This document shows, piece after piece, positions 1-8,940 of a stretch of DNA of 14,349 nt. How positions within the stretch are numbered: position 1 is the stretch's first letter; each line of letters begins with the position of its first letter. Source of the DNA: Granulicella sp. (GTDB lineage: Bacteria > Acidobacteriota > Terriglobia > Terriglobales > Acidobacteriaceae). A program made the translations under genes and the position numbers. The stretch spans positions 230 through 14,578 of the forward strand of contig PKWK01000200.1 of NCBI GenBank assembly GCA_003133205.1, given 5' to 3'. The notes under the pieces were generated by a model, which searched no databases, was not told the origin of the DNA, and saw nothing but the letters and a program-made list of their open reading frames with translations.

Positions 1-34
1 CAGCTACCTGCGCAGAGCTTCCTTAGAAAGCAGT

Positions 35-71
35 GGGCGCAGCCTCCGCGGGTGGCGTGAGTGCTGCGCCC
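35..71 (-). terminator. Hairpin beyond the AT-hook gene, possible terminator
   Basis: GGGCGCAGC (35-43) and GCTGCGCCC (63-71) are perfect 9-bp inverted arms around a 19-nt loop. The hairpin lies about 40 nt beyond the stop codon of the leftward gene at 109-378, which is where its terminator should be. There is no proper T-run on the minus strand after the stem (only CTGCTTTCT), so it is a weak candidate for an intrinsic terminator. Confidence 0.3.
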
Positions 72-108
72 TGTCATGAAGAAGTAAGTGGCCGATTACG
101 GCGTATAG

Positions 109-378
109 CTACTTTGAGGCTGCAGCGGTTTTTGCGGCCAGCTTTCTGCGTTCTGCCCAGCGACGCTTCATGGCGTCTGCGATGCGTTTGCGGCCCTCGG
201 GGCTCAGTTTGCGCTTGCGCGGCGCGGCCGCAGGCGCTGCGGCCTTGGCGTTCTTGCTCCCCTTGGGACGTCCCCGTCCTTTGCTGACCTTCGCGGTGGT
301 GCCGGCGAGTAGTTCGCGTGCTTGTTGAAGTTTCGAAATCTGTGCGTCAATTTCCGCAATAATCCGGCTTACTTCCAC
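109..378 (-). CDS. Small basic AT-hook-like DNA-binding protein (histone H1-like)
   Basis: An 89-residue, strongly basic protein. The first 25 residues (VEVSRIIAEIDAQISKLQQA...) form a heptad-like amphipathic helix that could dimerise. Residues 34-41 (GRGRPKGS) match an AT-hook core. An alanine/proline linker follows, then a basic segment with LSPEGRKRIADAMKRRWAER at about 58-77, a motif I associate with small hypothetical proteins of acidobacteria. The start is taken as GTG at 378 because AAGGAGG sits six bases upstream; an in-frame start further upstream at 444 has no ribosome binding site. It probably binds AT-rich DNA or compacts the nucleoid; no specific role can be read from the sequence. 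The frame is convincing and the function is inferred. Confidence 0.75.
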   Translation of the reverse strand: MEVSRIIAEIDAQISKLQQARELLAGTTAKVSKGRGRPKGSKNAKAAAPAAAPRKRKLSPEGRKRIADAMKRRWAERRKLAAKTAAASK

Positions 379-692
379 GTGTTGCCTCCTTGTTGCGGTC
401 GAGATTTTCTTCTCATAACCGCACCCTACCAGTAAATCTGCCAAAGTCTAAAGATACTAAGACCACCTATATAGATGCTGCTTTGGCGCTAATAGTGTCA
501 GCGAAAGAATACAGAAGCAAAAACGATCTTGCAAATAATCATTGACATACTCCCTAGATTGATAGCTGCACTTAATTTCACACTCAGCAGTTAAGGTGGA
601 AGCGGTTTCACGATGATCGCGGAATCCGAGAGCAGCGCACCCCTGACTCTCAGGTCCCACTGTTCGCGCAGTTTAGTTGCAATCCGCGGTCA
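379..692. other. Divergent intergenic region, no gene seen
   Basis: This AT-rich spacer separates the leftward AT-hook gene from the rightward lnt gene and should hold promoters for both. TTGACA occurs at 543-548 on the plus strand, but no acceptable -10 box lies 16-18 nt downstream. TTGGCA on the minus strand (near 434-439) has only a poor GGTTAT 18 nt away. Short open frames on both strands lack ribosome binding sites and family resemblance. Confidence 0.5.
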
Positions 693-2393
693 ATGTTAGA
701 CTTCGTATCAATGCGACGGATTCCAGTACGACTATGGGCGATGGCGTTTTTTTCGGGTGCACTCCAGGTGCTGCCATTTCCAATCGCGGGACCTGTGCCG
801 GTTTGGCGCACCGCGCTGTGCTGGATTGCACTGGCTCCATTGCTCAAGGCACTTACTGACAAAGATGCCACTGGACAGCCTCTCCGCATGCTTCAGGGAG
901 CAGCGCTAGGGTATTGTTCCGGATTTTTCTGGTACCTCGGTAACTGCTACTGGGTCTATGCCACGATGCACCAATATGGCGGGATAGCCGGGCCCGCTTC
1001 GGCCGGAATTCTTATTCTCTTCTGCCTCTACCTCGGGCTCTATCACGCTCTGTTCGGAGCGTTGATTGCAGCGTTTCGCCAAAGTCGGCTGGGTGTGCGC
1101 GGGGCGCTGCTGCTAAGCCCCTTCGCGTGGGTCGCCGTGGAGTTGGCACGCGCAAGAATTACCAGTTTTCCTTGGGATCTGCTGGGCACCACCCAGGTGG
1201 ACAACATGCTGCTGACGCGGCTAGCTCCTTTTACCGGAGCCTATGGAATTTCATTCGTGATTGCGGCTGTGAACGCAATGTGGCTTACGCGCATTACGCT
1301 GAAGCAGCGGCGCTTCAGCCGAACCGTTGTTACCGCAACCGGTGTCGGCATCATTCTGTTGTATATCGTGTCTCTGCGGCATGTGCAGAAGCCTATACAG
1401 CAAGGCACTTCAGCGATGGCAACTCTGGTGCAGGAGAACATTGAAGTAGGTGCTGCGAATACTGGGCCACAACTTACGAAGGCAGAGATGCTCACCGTTT
1501 TCACCAAGTTGAGTGAGCACTCGGCAGATTACTACTGCGATGGGATGCCGGAGATGGCGTCCACCTCTTGTGTGGTTCACCCCAGGACAGTGAATCGCCT
1601 GGTCGACATGCGACCGGACGGGTCTATAACTCCTGAACCCCCAGAGCCTACCAGTCTTGTCGTCTGGCCTGAGGCCCCGTCGCCGTTCCAGGAGAGCGAT
1701 CCGGAATTTCGCGCCGCGATGTCCAACCTCGCGCGCGCGGTGGATGCGCCAGTCATTGTGGGGAATATCGGTATTGATGCGAATCGGGAAGTGAATCGGG
1801 GATACGACTTACATAATTCCGCGGACTTTATCGAGCCGGGTGGAAGCTTCGCCGGACGGTACGACAAGATGCACCTAGTTCCATTCGGAGAATATGTTCC
1901 TTACAAGAAGTTCTTTTTCTTTGCAGGCAATCTTCTTGCGGATGTAGGTGAGTTCGACCTAGGTACGCAACGGTCGGTCTTTCGGACAGGCGGACACACC
2001 TATGGCACGTTCATCTGCTATGAATCCATCTTCGGAGATGAAATACGCCAATACGAGAAGATGGGCGCGGATGTGCTGGTGAATATCTCGGACGACGGAT
2101 GGTATGGCGATACCAGCGCAGCATGGGAGCACCTCAACATGGTGCGCATGCGCGCAATTGAAAATCATCGCTGGGTGCTGCGCGCGACCAACACTGGAGT
2201 GACCGCTTCGATCGATCCCTATGGCCGTGTTGTCATGGCTGCGCCGCGACACATTATGACGAGTCTCCGCGTCAGCTTCGACTATGAGCACGATATTACT
2301 TTCTATGCCGCACACGGAGACCTGTTTGCCTATCTTTGTGCGCTGGTGACTTCGCTGGGGTTGGGTGCACGGCTATTCCGCAGAACGGCGTAA
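693..2393 (+). CDS. lnt: Apolipoprotein N-acyltransferase
   Basis: Lnt transfers an acyl chain from phospholipid to the N-terminal cysteine of diacylated lipoproteins, the last step of lipoprotein maturation in the inner membrane. The first 230 residues hold several hydrophobic membrane segments (for example around 14-34, 64-88, 102-127 and 212-228). The rest is a carbon-nitrogen hydrolase (nitrilase) domain with the family triad: Glu327 in VVWPEAPSPF, Lys392 in GRYDKMHLVPFGEYVP, and Cys442 in TFICYESIFGDE. At 566 residues it is longer than the E. coli enzyme (512); extra sequence lies around 285-320, between the start of the catalytic domain and the Glu motif. A hydrophobic segment at 541-560 closes the protein, as expected. 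The start is uncertain: ATG at 693 and ATG at 711 are both possible and neither has a good Shine-Dalgarno sequence. It converges on the class A PBP gene with 61 nt between them. Confidence 0.95.
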   Translation: MLDFVSMRRIPVRLWAMAFFSGALQVLPFPIAGPVPVWRTALCWIALAPLLKALTDKDATGQPLRMLQGAALGYCSGFFWYLGNCYWVYATMHQYGGIAGPASAGILILFCLYLGLYHALFGALIAAFRQSRLGVRGALLLSPFAWVAVELARARITSFPWDLLGTTQVDNMLLTRLAPFTGAYGISFVIAAVNAMWLTRITLKQRRFSRTVVTATGVGIILLYIVSLRHVQKPIQQGTSAMATLVQENIEVGAANTGPQLTKAEMLTVFTKLSEHSADYYCDGMPEMASTSCVVHPRTVNRLVDMRPDGSITPEPPEPTSLVVWPEAPSPFQESDPEFRAAMSNLARAVDAPVIVGNIGIDANREVNRGYDLHNSADFIEPGGSFAGRYDKMHLVPFGEYVPYKKFFFFAGNLLADVGEFDLGTQRSVFRTGGHTYGTFICYESIFGDEIRQYEKMGADVLVNISDDGWYGDTSAAWEHLNMVRMRAIENHRWVLRATNTGVTASIDPYGRVVMAAPRHIMTSLRVSFDYEHDITFYAAHGDLFAYLCALVTSLGLGARLFRRTA

Positions 2394-2454
2394 CGAGGCA
2401 ACTCCCTCATCGCGATTCCCATTCGACGCGCATCCATGAAACGCCAATGAAGAA

Positions 2455-5004
2455 CTACTGCGGAGGCGGTGCGGGTGTCGTAGGTTGGGCTGGCTTGTCG
2501 CCGCCGCCGAAGATCTTCTGAAAGAAATTCTTTTTCTTGGGCGGGTTCGGTTCGGTCGCGTCCGGCGATTGAGCAGTCGGCGTTGCGTTCGGATTGGGGG
2601 TTCCGTTATTCGAGAACATGCCCTGAATCAGCGTCTGCGGGGATGTGCCCATGTGACTGCACGTGTTGCCGGGCACGGTGCCATCCAGGAACGCAAGCGA
2701 GTAGTCCTCAGGACAACTGTCGTCGGCCGGCAGCCAGGTGTTCTTGTCGACGCGGACGATCTGGACGCCCTCCCCTGGACTAAAAGGCTTCATGTCGGAG
2801 TACTGCGGCAGCTTGATCGCGCGATTCATGAACTCAGCCCAGATCGGCGCGGCAGCAAGCGCTCCCTGGAGCTTGACGTCGGTGTAATCGTCATTGCCGA
2901 CCCAGACGATGCAGAGCAGATTCGACGAGTAGCCGGCAAACCATGCGTCGTGGGAGGTGCCTGTCTTGCCGGCGGCCGGGGAGACGAATCCGTGGCTGCG
3001 GACCGTGGCTGCAGTACCGTAGCTCATGACGTATTGGAGCAGGCTCTGCGTCAGAGATGCGGTCCGTGGATCCAACACCTGCTTCGCTTCAGGAGCGAAG
3101 TCGGCGACGATATCGCCATTGGCGTTGCGCACGCTCGCCAGCATCCACGGCTTCAGATGAACGCCGTTGTTCGCGAAAACGGTGTACGCGCCGGCCATGT
3201 CGACGGGGGTGGCATTATAAGTGCCAATGGCGACCGAAGGCGTGCCCCTGGCGTTGGTGACGCCCGCCGAGCGCGCCAGCGCGGCGACGTTCTCATACCC
3301 AATCTTCTCGGCGAGCCCAATGGTAGCGATATTGAGCGAATGCGCGATGGCTGTTGCAGCCGTTACCATGCCCGGGTATTCGCCCTTTTCAAAGTTGCCG
3401 GGATCATACGGCTTGCCATCGAACATGAAAGTTCGCGGGTCGTCGTCAAGTTTGGTGAGCGCAGTGAAGACGCCATCATCTCCAAGAGACGTGCCGTTGA
3501 GGCTGGTGTTGTATGCCGCGGCGTACACGAACGGCTTGAAAATCGAGCCCGTGGGCCGTTCGGCGATGGCGTGATTTAGCTGGGACACACCGTAGTTGCG
3601 CCCTCCCACCAGCGCCAGCACCTGGCCCGTGTGCGGGTTGATGGCGACCAATGCGACCTGCGGATACATAATGTTGGTGTCGTTCTTCTTATGCTGCTTG
3701 CGCACCATCTCGTCGACGTTCTTCATGCCGACGTCGATGGCATCAGAGGCGGCGCGCTGAAGTTCAGGGTCAAGCGACGTATAGATGCGTAGCGAATCGT
3801 GGCCTAGCTCCTGGTCGCCGATGCGCTTCTCGAGCTGGTCATGCACCAGGTCGACGAAGTACGGGGCTTCGGACGCATCAATATTCGGCGGCGCGAGGCG
3901 CAGGGGCTCTGCCTTCGCGCGATCGGCCTGTGCTGCGGTGATCGCCCCGGTTTCCACCATGGCGTCGAGCACGACGTTGCGCCGCGCGACCGCACGGTCC
4001 GGGTGGATGTACGGATTGCGCCAACTTGGGATCTGGATTAGCCCGGCGATCGTGGCGCATTGCGCAAGATCAAGCTGGCCGAGGTCCTTGCCGAAAAATG
4101 CCTGGGCCGCCTCGCCAAATCCATTAATCTCAAACGATCCGCGACGCCCGATATTGACCTGGTTGGCGTAGTCCTCGAAGATCTGCTGCTTGCTGAAGCG
4201 CGATTCAAGCTGGAACGTGATCATCAGCTCTGCGATCTTGCGCGATATGGTCTTGTCACGTGTCAGGAAGAATCCGCGCGCAAGCTGCTGGGTCAGCGTG
4301 GAGGCGCCGCAGTTCATGTGGTGGGCAAGGATGTCCTGCACGGCGCACTTGACCGTGCGGACGTAGTTCACTCCGCCGTGCTCGAAGAAGCGGCGATCTT
4401 CGATGGCGAGCACCGCCTGCACCATGTTGTTCGGGATCTCCTTGTAGGTGACGAGGCGGCGCTTCGTGCGGTTCTTATCCTCGGAGAGAGCGGTGATCAG
4501 CTGAGGCTCAAGCTGGTATGCGGCGAGAGGCGCTCCGTTGTCGGCAGTAATCGACTGCACCGTAGACACAGTACCCGAGCTCGAAGTAAGGTCGTCCGTG
4601 CTGGAACTCGCGCCCGTGGTGATTGTCGCGCCGTCGGTCGAGTGGTAGCTCTGCGGGCCCGGTTTGATCTGAATGCTGTTGCCATTCACCGTAAACGTGC
4701 CCAACTGCGGATTGGCGTTGTATCCGGCCTTGCGCAAGTCCTGTGCGATGAAGGCAACAGTGAGGTGCTGTCCCACACGAACTTCGCGCGGCGCGGCATA
4801 GATCTGCGACACACTGGCGAAGATTGGGCCGGACGCCAGTCGTTCGTCTACGATCCTCTCGTACTTGAAATACATGTAGCCGAACACAATAGAGCCGAGG
4901 ACGAGAAACGCGAGGACCACGAAGAGCACGCCGCGCAGCAAGCGATTTCCGCGGCTGCGATTGGGCGAGTTGCCGTTGTTGCCGAGTTTTAATTTAATGG
5001 CCAT
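2455..5004 (-). CDS. Bifunctional class A penicillin-binding protein (PBP1B-like)
   Basis: An 849-residue glycan polymerase plus transpeptidase of the cell envelope. A short basic cytoplasmic tail is followed by one membrane anchor at about 22-46. Residues 60-110 (SQIYAAPREVRVGQ...LRKAGYN) resemble the UB2H domain of PBP1B. The GT51 transglycosylase domain spans about 185-365, with the catalytic glutamate in the EDRRFFEHGG motif (Glu202) and TLTQQLAR at 236-243. The transpeptidase domain has SIFK (nucleophile Ser487), SLN (556-558) and KTGT (680-683). A Ser/Thr-rich insert lies at 120-150, and the C-terminal 80 residues are low-complexity (Pro, Asn, Lys) and likely disordered. It starts 30 nt after the proS stop codon, so the two are probably cotranscribed. 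No clear Shine-Dalgarno precedes the ATG. The gene symbol mrcB would be an analogy only. Confidence 0.93.
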   Translation of the reverse strand: MAIKLKLGNNGNSPNRSRGNRLLRGVLFVVLAFLVLGSIVFGYMYFKYERIVDERLASGPIFASVSQIYAAPREVRVGQHLTVAFIAQDLRKAGYNANPQLGTFTVNGNSIQIKPGPQSYHSTDGATITTGASSSTDDLTSSSGTVSTVQSITADNGAPLAAYQLEPQLITALSEDKNRTKRRLVTYKEIPNNMVQAVLAIEDRRFFEHGGVNYVRTVKCAVQDILAHHMNCGASTLTQQLARGFFLTRDKTISRKIAELMITFQLESRFSKQQIFEDYANQVNIGRRGSFEINGFGEAAQAFFGKDLGQLDLAQCATIAGLIQIPSWRNPYIHPDRAVARRNVVLDAMVETGAITAAQADRAKAEPLRLAPPNIDASEAPYFVDLVHDQLEKRIGDQELGHDSLRIYTSLDPELQRAASDAIDVGMKNVDEMVRKQHKKNDTNIMYPQVALVAINPHTGQVLALVGGRNYGVSQLNHAIAERPTGSIFKPFVYAAAYNTSLNGTSLGDDGVFTALTKLDDDPRTFMFDGKPYDPGNFEKGEYPGMVTAATAIAHSLNIATIGLAEKIGYENVAALARSAGVTNARGTPSVAIGTYNATPVDMAGAYTVFANNGVHLKPWMLASVRNANGDIVADFAPEAKQVLDPRTASLTQSLLQYVMSYGTAATVRSHGFVSPAAGKTGTSHDAWFAGYSSNLLCIVWVGNDDYTDVKLQGALAAAPIWAEFMNRAIKLPQYSDMKPFSPGEGVQIVRVDKNTWLPADDSCPEDYSLAFLDGTVPGNTCSHMGTSPQTLIQGMFSNNGTPNPNATPTAQSPDATEPNPPKKKNFFQKIFGGGDKPAQPTTPAPPPQ

Positions 5005-5034
5005 AAGAGAAGAAACACGGTGCAGGTACGGGCA

Positions 5035-6840
5035 TCAGACGGCTTGCAGAGCAGCCTGCAGATGTTGGACGGTCTCGCCGGCGGGTATGTCGTCGGTCTG
5101 GTTCGTGAGGCGGTTGAGGAGTTCCACCTTGCCTTCGGCCAGTTTCTTGCCGATGGCAATGCGGAAGGGAACGCCAATCAAATCAGCGTCTTTGAATTTG
5201 ACTCCGGCGCGCTCGTCCCGGTCATCCAGGAGCACGTCGAATCCTGCGCCGGTTAGCTCCTGCGCGATCTTCTCCCCGGCTGCCAGCAACTCCGCCTCGC
5301 GGACGTTCGTGATCGTCACAACCACCTGGAACGGCGCGATCGAGGGCGGCAAGGCGAAGGACTCGGAGGCCCTGGGGTCGGCCGCGTTCTGCTCGGCGAA
5401 CTTTGCCGCGGAGGATTCAATCGCCGCGGTCAGAATCCGCTCGATGCCGATGCCATAGCTGCCCATGATCGGCGTAGTCTCCTTGCCGTCGCGGTTCAGC
5501 ACGGACGCGCCCATGGACTTCGAGTACTTGTAGCCCAACTTGAAGATGTGCCCGATCTCCACAGCCTTGCCAATCCGCAGGGGCTGGCCGCCGATCGGGT
5601 CGGGCTCGCCCTCGTTCACGCTGCGGACGTCAGCGACAAGCGTGGGCTTGAAGTCGCGCATGGGAGTCACGTTGCGCATGTGGTACTCCTCCTTGTTGGC
5701 CCCTGCGATCAGGTTGGCGCGCCCTTCCAGCACCGCGTCCAGGACGATCAGCGTTCCAGGCTTCTTAGGGTGCGGAGCTGCCGTCAGGCCAATCGGCCCA
5801 AGGTAGCCCGCCGGTGCGTTGAAGGTGGCCACAATCTCGTCCGGCTGCATCGGGCGCAACTCGCCCCCGGCAATGGCCGCCAGTTTGGTCTCGCTGATCT
5901 GGTGATCGCCGCGGAGAAAAGCCACCACGGCGCGGCTCTTGCCGACAACTTTGATCTGCTTCTCATCCGAGTCGGAATGCTCGACGATATAGGCCATCGT
6001 CTTCATCTGATGCAAACGCTCGACGCCGAGGAACGCGCCGACCTCGTCAATCGTGCGTTGGTCCGGCGTATGCACCAGTTCGGGGCTGCCGTCGCTCGTC
6101 GCCGCGAGGTCCTCGACCGCCGGAAGCTTCGACGTCGCCTTCTCGACATTGGCGGCGTATCCGGACGAGGAACTCGCAATCAGGTCTTCTCCGGCGTTGG
6201 TGTAAACCATGAACTCCTGCGACGCGGAGCCGCCCATCGACCCCGAATCCGCGTCAACGGCCAGAAAGTCCAGCCCACACCGCGTAAAAATCCGCCGATA
6301 CACCTGGTCGTGTTTGTTGTAGCTCTCGTCCAGCCCGGCCTCGTCGATGTCGAAGGAGTAGGCGTCCTTCATCAGGAACTGCCGCACCCGCAGCAGCCCG
6401 GACTTGGGGCGCGGCTCGTCGCGGAACTTGGTCTGAATCTGATACCAGATCTGCGGAAGCTGCTTGTAGCTGCGCAGTTCGGAGCGCGCGATCGAAGTCA
6501 TCACCTCTTCGTGGGTCATGGCCAGGCACAGCTCGGCGCCCTTGCGGTCCTTCAGCCGGAACATGTTGTCGCCCATGCCTGCCCAGCGTCCGCTCGCCTC
6601 CCACAACTCGCGCGGGTTCAGCGCGGGAAGGTGAAACTCCTGCCCAATCGTGTCCATCTCTTCACGAACGATGGCCACAATCTTGTTAAGCGCCCGATTG
6701 CCTAGGAAAAGGTGCGAGTAGAGCCCGGCCCCGAGTTGGCGGACATAGCCAGCGCGGAGCAGGAGTCGGTGGCTTGCGACCTCCGCGTCGGTCGGAGCCT
6801 CGCGCAGAGTAGGGATGAAGAGCTGGGACCAGCGATGCAT
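5035..6840 (-). CDS. proS: Prolyl-tRNA synthetase (bacterial type)
   Basis: Charges tRNA-Pro with proline. The protein opens with [20 protein letters not shown] and motif 1-type sequence ending in [11 protein letters not shown]. Motif 2 is [20 protein letters not shown] (residues about 139-158 from the chosen start) and motif 3 is [11 protein letters not shown] (about 459-469). Between them lies the YbaK-like editing insertion (about 220-400, with [13 protein letters not shown]), typical of bacterial rather than eukaryote-like ProS. The last roughly 100 residues are the HGTP anticodon-binding domain. The start is placed at ATG 6840 (MHRWSQLF), which fits the family; an in-frame GTG at 6855 would add five residues. 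Neither has a well-spaced ribosome binding site. It is followed closely by the PBP gene. Confidence 0.95.
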   Translation of the reverse strand: MHRWSQLFIPTLREAPTDAEVASHRLLLRAGYVRQLGAGLYSHLFLGNRALNKIVAIVREEMDTIGQEFHLPALNPRELWEASGRWAGMGDNMFRLKDRKGAELCLAMTHEEVMTSIARSELRSYKQLPQIWYQIQTKFRDEPRPKSGLLRVRQFLMKDAYSFDIDEAGLDESYNKHDQVYRRIFTRCGLDFLAVDADSGSMGGSASQEFMVYTNAGEDLIASSSSGYAANVEKATSKLPAVEDLAATSDGSPELVHTPDQRTIDEVGAFLGVERLHQMKTMAYIVEHSDSDEKQIKVVGKSRAVVAFLRGDHQISETKLAAIAGGELRPMQPDEIVATFNAPAGYLGPIGLTAAPHPKKPGTLIVLDAVLEGRANLIAGANKEEYHMRNVTPMRDFKPTLVADVRSVNEGEPDPIGGQPLRIGKAVEIGHIFKLGYKYSKSMGASVLNRDGKETTPIMGSYGIGIERILTAAIESSAAKFAEQNAADPRASESFALPPSIAPFQVVVTITNVREAELLAAGEKIAQELTGAGFDVLLDDRDERAGVKFKDADLIGVPFRIAIGKKLAEGKVELLNRLTNQTDDIPAGETVQHLQAALQAV

Positions 6841-7191
6841 GGGTATTAGGGACACTTTCCGGCCTGAGATTGCCTTTGAACTGCGTGCCGACTGCCTGCT
6901 GTGTGACGGGAGTCCGGACGTGATGGGCCAGAAGTCATTCTAAACCGGTGGTGCCGGTCGCAGTATTTCAGCGGAAGTCGGCTGGTAAGCCATTGCCCTC
7001 TTTTCAACGGTCGGACCGGGAACGACCCCGTCGCGGAAAATTCAGATTTCAAACGTCTTATGTGCGGTACTACACAGACATATGTCGCCCACCCGTCGTA
7101 TCGTGAAAGGTAATCGCAGCCAAACGCCCCGCATAAGGTGGGTAACGGTCTTTGCGGCCAGAGGCAGTAATCCTCGCGCAAAGGAGCCGCA
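6841..7191. other. Divergent intergenic region between proS and the Crp-type gene
   Basis: A spacer of about 350 nt that must carry promoters in both directions. I see a small hairpin, ACCGG-N5-CCGGT, near 6944-6958, a TGTGA half-site near 6900, and TAATAC just before the proS start. None makes a convincing complete promoter or a full TGTGA-N6-TCACA site. A long leftward open frame crosses this region but has no coding character. Confidence 0.4.
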
Positions 7192-7950
7192 GTGCCAACC
7201 GGCCACATTTCGACTCCAGTGAATTCGACCAGACCGCGCAATACTATCCTGTCGCAGTTGCCCGCCGACGAATTCGCGGCCTTGGCCAAGCATCTCGTTC
7301 CAGTGGAGTTACCGCTGGAAAAGCGGCTCTCAGAGCCGAACCAGCCCATCGAATTCCTCTATTTCCTCAACACCGGACTTATTTCGACAGATGCCGTCAC
7401 CGAGAAGGGCGAGCAGGTTGAGGTCGGCCTGATCGGGAGAGAGGGTTTCTCTGGCCTGGCGGCGCTTCTGGACCAGCCCCAAATGTCGCACTCGGTCATT
7501 ATGCAGGGCTCGGGCGAGGGATCTCGCATCCGGTCGTCGGTCGTGCGCGCCGAATTCCTCAAGGGTGGAATGCTGCAGAGGCTGGTGCATGCCTTCGCAT
7601 ATCTGCAACTTGTGCAGATCACCCAGTCGGTCCTGTGCAACCGGATGCATGAGGTAGAGGCCCGGCTAGCGCGGTGGCTGTTGAGTTCGGCCGACCGGAT
7701 GGAGTCAGAGTATCTCCATCTGACCCAGGAGTTCCTGTCGCAGATGCTTGGGGTGCAGCGGTCCACGGTAACAGTGGCTGCGGGCGACCTGCAGCGCAAT
7801 GGCATGATTGGCTACTCGCGCGGCCGCATCCACATCCTCGACCGGCCCGGCCTGACCGCGAAAGCGTGCGAGTGCTACGGAATCGTCAATACCTCGTACA
7901 ATCGCGTGCTGAAAAAGGGCGACAACGGCGACTTTAGCTACGTCCTCTAA
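7192..7950 (+). CDS. Crp/Fnr-family transcriptional regulator
   Basis: A 252-residue regulator. Residues 20-130 form a cupin-like sensor domain with signature LPLEKRLSEPNQPIEFLYFL, EVGLIGREGFSGLAALL and a long dimerisation helix at about 125-165. The C-terminal part is a Crp-type winged helix: LTQEFLSQMLGVQRSTVTVA (about 177-196) is the helix-turn-helix and SRGRIHILDRPGL the wing. There is no cysteine cluster at the N-terminus, so it is not an iron-sulfur Fnr. The phosphate-binding cassette of cAMP receptors is not intact, so the ligand is unknown. The GTG start is supported by AAAGGAG five bases upstream. It is transcribed alone, away from proS and towards lexA. Confidence 0.9.
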   Translation: MPTGHISTPVNSTRPRNTILSQLPADEFAALAKHLVPVELPLEKRLSEPNQPIEFLYFLNTGLISTDAVTEKGEQVEVGLIGREGFSGLAALLDQPQMSHSVIMQGSGEGSRIRSSVVRAEFLKGGMLQRLVHAFAYLQLVQITQSVLCNRMHEVEARLARWLLSSADRMESEYLHLTQEFLSQMLGVQRSTVTVAAGDLQRNGMIGYSRGRIHILDRPGLTAKACECYGIVNTSYNRVLKKGDNGDFSYVL

Positions 7951-7985
7951 GCAACCTGCGTTTATCAGTGCAGCGGTTCCGGCCA

Positions 7986-8067
7986 TTCAGAGGCTTCTGA
8001 AAAAGGCCCTGCTGTCGTCTTTCGGATTAGCATGGGGCTTCAGAGGGTGCTGAAAAAGCCCGTTCTG
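7986..8067. repeat. Two direct copies of a TTCAGAGG...CTGAAAAAG unit
   Basis: The stretch starting at 7986 (TTCAGAGGCTTCTGAAAAAG) recurs 53 bp later at 8039 (TTCAGAGGGTGCTGAAAAAG). Eighteen of the first 20 bases are the same, and the similarity continues with GCCC/GGCCC and CTG. The second copy is also the left arm of the larger inverted repeat at 8031-8183. Each unit can itself fold weakly (TTCAG with CTGAA). Confidence 0.6.
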
Positions 8068-8183
8068 CTTAAGGGCACGGGTTCACCCGTGCCGTAAACG
8101 TCGTATCTGCAACACGGCTTTAGCCGCTGAGGTCCGCTTTGGGCGGCGCATCAACCTTTTTCAGCATCCTCTTCAGCCCCATG
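8031..8183. repeat. MITE-like palindromic element with 28-bp inverted ends
   Basis: The left end (8031-8058, beginning CATGGGGCTTCAGAGG) is matched by the reverse complement of the right end (8156-8183, ending CTTCAGCCCCATG) at 25 of 28 positions. The core contains GGCACGGGTTCACCCGTGCC (8074-8093), a self-complementary hairpin, and no open frame. A second hairpin, GGGGCTTGAGCCCC (8204-8217), lies just outside, and another partial arm (CTCAGCACCCTCTTCAG, about 8250-8267) overlaps the end of lexA. The layout resembles small non-autonomous repeats or REP-type palindromes scattered in acidobacterial genomes; copy number cannot be judged from one window. Confidence 0.65.
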
Positions 8184-8263
8184 AATAAGGCTCACGAAAC
8201 CACGGGGCTTGAGCCCCGGCCACCTCGTACAGAGCGCCGAATTCGACCTGCTCAGCACCCTCT

Positions 8264-8869
8264 TCAGGCATACTTACGCAACACGCCCAACACCTTCCCC
8301 TGGATGCTCACATTCGCGGCCGGGGCGAAGATTGGAGCCATCTCCTTGTTCGACGGCTGCAGTCGGATCATGCCACCCTCGCGGTAGAAGCGCTTCAGCG
8401 TCGCATCGGACCCATCCACCAGCGCAACGATAATCTCGCCTTCGCGCGCGGTCCGCGTCCGCTCCACCAACACATAATCCCCACTGACAATATGCTCATC
8501 GCGCATGGAGTCTCCGAGCACCTCTAGCGCGAAGACCTCGCGGTTGCCGATAATGTCGGCCAGCGAAATACTCTCCGCCGTCTCAATGGCCTCGAGCGGT
8601 TTGCCGGCGGCGATGCGGCCCAGCAGCGGCAGGCGGTCGAACCCCTTCTTGCTGGAGCGCGGAGGCAGCACATCGATCGACCGGCTGCGGTTGTGCGCCC
8701 GCTGCAACAGCCCTTTATTCTGCAGGTTGGTGACGTGCTTGTGCACGGTCGCGAGCGAGGTGAGCCCCAGCCCGTGCGCGATCTCCTCGTAAGAAGGGGA
8801 GTAGCCGTTCTTCTGCGTAAAGCTGGAGAGGAAGTCGATGACTTCTTTTTGCCGCCGCGTAATTGCCAT
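8264..8869 (-). CDS. lexA: LexA repressor, SOS regulator
   Basis: A 201-residue LexA, the self-cleaving repressor of DNA damage genes. Residues 1-65 form the winged helix with MAITRRQKEVIDFL, SYEEIAHGLGL and ATVHKHVTNLQNKG. The cleavage site is Ala88-Gly89 in GRIAAGKPLEA. The S24 peptidase domain carries Ser121 (VLGDSMRDEHI) and Lys159 (ATLKRFYREGG), the catalytic dyad. Length and layout are standard. No Shine-Dalgarno precedes the ATG; a -10-like box sits only six bases away, so the mRNA may be leaderless. It stands alone at the left boundary of the accessory island, and its stop codon overlaps a partial repeat arm. Confidence 0.95.
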   Translation of the reverse strand: MAITRRQKEVIDFLSSFTQKNGYSPSYEEIAHGLGLTSLATVHKHVTNLQNKGLLQRAHNRSRSIDVLPPRSSKKGFDRLPLLGRIAAGKPLEAIETAESISLADIIGNREVFALEVLGDSMRDEHIVSGDYVLVERTRTAREGEIIVALVDGSDATLKRFYREGGMIRLQPSNKEMAPIFAPAANVSIQGKVLGVLRKYA

Positions 8870-8875
8870 GCGCCG

Positions 8876-8905
8876 ATTGTAGCGAATAAAAAGCGAACCG
8901 GAAGA
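8876..8905 (-). promoter_or_regulatory. Putative lexA promoter with direct-repeat operator
   Basis: On the minus strand TACAAT (8881-8876) is a near-consensus -10 box, six bases before the lexA ATG, which would put transcription start at or next to the start codon. Upstream of it, in the -35/-10 spacer, is GTTCGCTTTTTATTCGC (8898-8882): TTCGC repeated directly with six bases between, similar in layout to the GTTC-N7-GTTC operators known for some other LexA groups. A further palindrome, GCCAA-N5-TTGGC (8913-8927), lies about 45 nt upstream of the ATG. The -35 box is poor. The operator call is inference. Confidence 0.45.
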
Positions 8906-8940
8906 TTATTTTGCCAATATTTTTGGCGTGAATTCGGCAG

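Noticed and set aside
543..570. TTGACA as a lnt promoter
   Set aside because: No -10-like hexamer at 16-18 nt; only TTGATA at 11 nt, which is too close.
2485..3579. Long rightward frames opposite the PBP gene (also 4060-4992) and opposite proS (5548-6705)
   Set aside because: They are antisense shadows of GC-rich coding sequence; the products are Arg/Val/Gly-rich with no domain pattern.
6846..7349. Leftward 167-codon frame over the proS/crp spacer
   Set aside because: It overlaps the start of the well supported Crp-type gene and its product is compositionally odd with no family look.
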